From assembly GCA_029212905.1 (NCBI GenBank), contig JARGPB010000003.1, forward strand, positions 192,279-256,278: DNA of 64,000 nucleotides. Reading direction: 5' to 3'. Under the pieces are notes generated by a model. The model did no database searches. It had not been told where the DNA came from and worked only from the letters and a program-made list of their open reading frames with translations. Of this stretch, positions 63,950 to 64,000 are shown one piece after another. The position numbers were made by a program, and so were the translations under genes. Each line of letters begins with the position of its first letter. The first letter of the stretch is position 1. The DNA comes from Thalassovita sp. (GTDB lineage Bacteria > Pseudomonadota > Alphaproteobacteria > Rhodobacterales > Rhodobacteraceae).

Positions 63950-64000
63950 ATAGGCCCTAGCTATCCTAGACACCTTCTTGGTTCACGTTGCGCTGTCTGT

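Overview
The window looks like chromosomal DNA from an alphaproteobacterium of the Rhodobacterales (Roseobacter group). The base composition is GC-rich and leucine is read mostly with CTG. Several gene neighbourhoods are of a kind I associate with that order: a PleD-like protein beside a DUF3572 gene, hflK-hflC-DUF2065-degP, purD opposite xseA, ftsY to yciB, glyQ-DUF6446-glyS followed by a PPDK-like gene, and ctaD beside a DUF2244 gene. A SAM-II riboswitch in front of metZ also fits alphaproteobacteria. I cannot name the genus. There is no rRNA operon, insertion sequence, prophage or CRISPR array, and only one tRNA gene.

Bases 1-7700 are mainly signalling. A sigma-factor fragment is followed by a membrane protein and a periplasmic metal-sensor-like protein. 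Then come a PleD-like diguanylate cyclase whose receiver domains are degenerate, a MarR regulator, a frameshifted HAD phosphatase, and an H-NOX/diguanylate cyclase pair whose H-NOX lacks the usual haem ligand. A long acidic protein of unknown function closes the block. Bases 7800-20500 hold metabolism and envelope quality control: thiamine pyrophosphokinase, serine deaminase, ribose-5-phosphate isomerase, glutathione reductase, HflK/HflC and a DegP protease, then a lipoprotein, a ferredoxin and a PAS-LuxR regulator. Bases 20500-31500 hold a PEP mutase/isocitrate lyase family enzyme, purD, xseA, an AlkB-type hydroxylase, a lysoplasmalogenase-like protein, ftsY, a DMT permease, yciB, a GST and an alpha/beta hydrolase.

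Bases 31500-46500 run from a complete promoter/SAM-II/terminator leader and metZ to folE2, small structural proteins, a trypsin-fold protein that has lost its catalytic residues, glyQ/glyS, a PPDK-like protein with an altered nucleotide-binding domain, a SleB-type hydrolase, folB and folP. With folE2 upstream, three folate or pterin genes lie within about 13 kb. Bases 46500-63000 hold ilvC, two overlapping Lrp regulators and an aminotransferase, a UbiH-type hydroxylase, a pyrimidine nucleotidase, a GntR regulator, a GT2 glycosyltransferase with an MshE-like N-terminus, carA, yqeY, ctaD (with an FNR-type site upstream), cytochrome c, argC, lipB and a peptidoglycan-binding secreted protein.

The last kilobase starts with tRNA-Leu(GAG). 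Beyond it lie short 12-base repeats and two small unknown genes with different codon use, which suggests the edge of an integrated element.

No single novel system stands out. The most interesting thread is a set of proteins that keep their fold but have lost key residues: the PleD-like receivers, the H-NOX, the trypsin-like protein and the PPDK-like ATP-grasp domain. A 21-base intergenic repeat present in four copies is also worth following.
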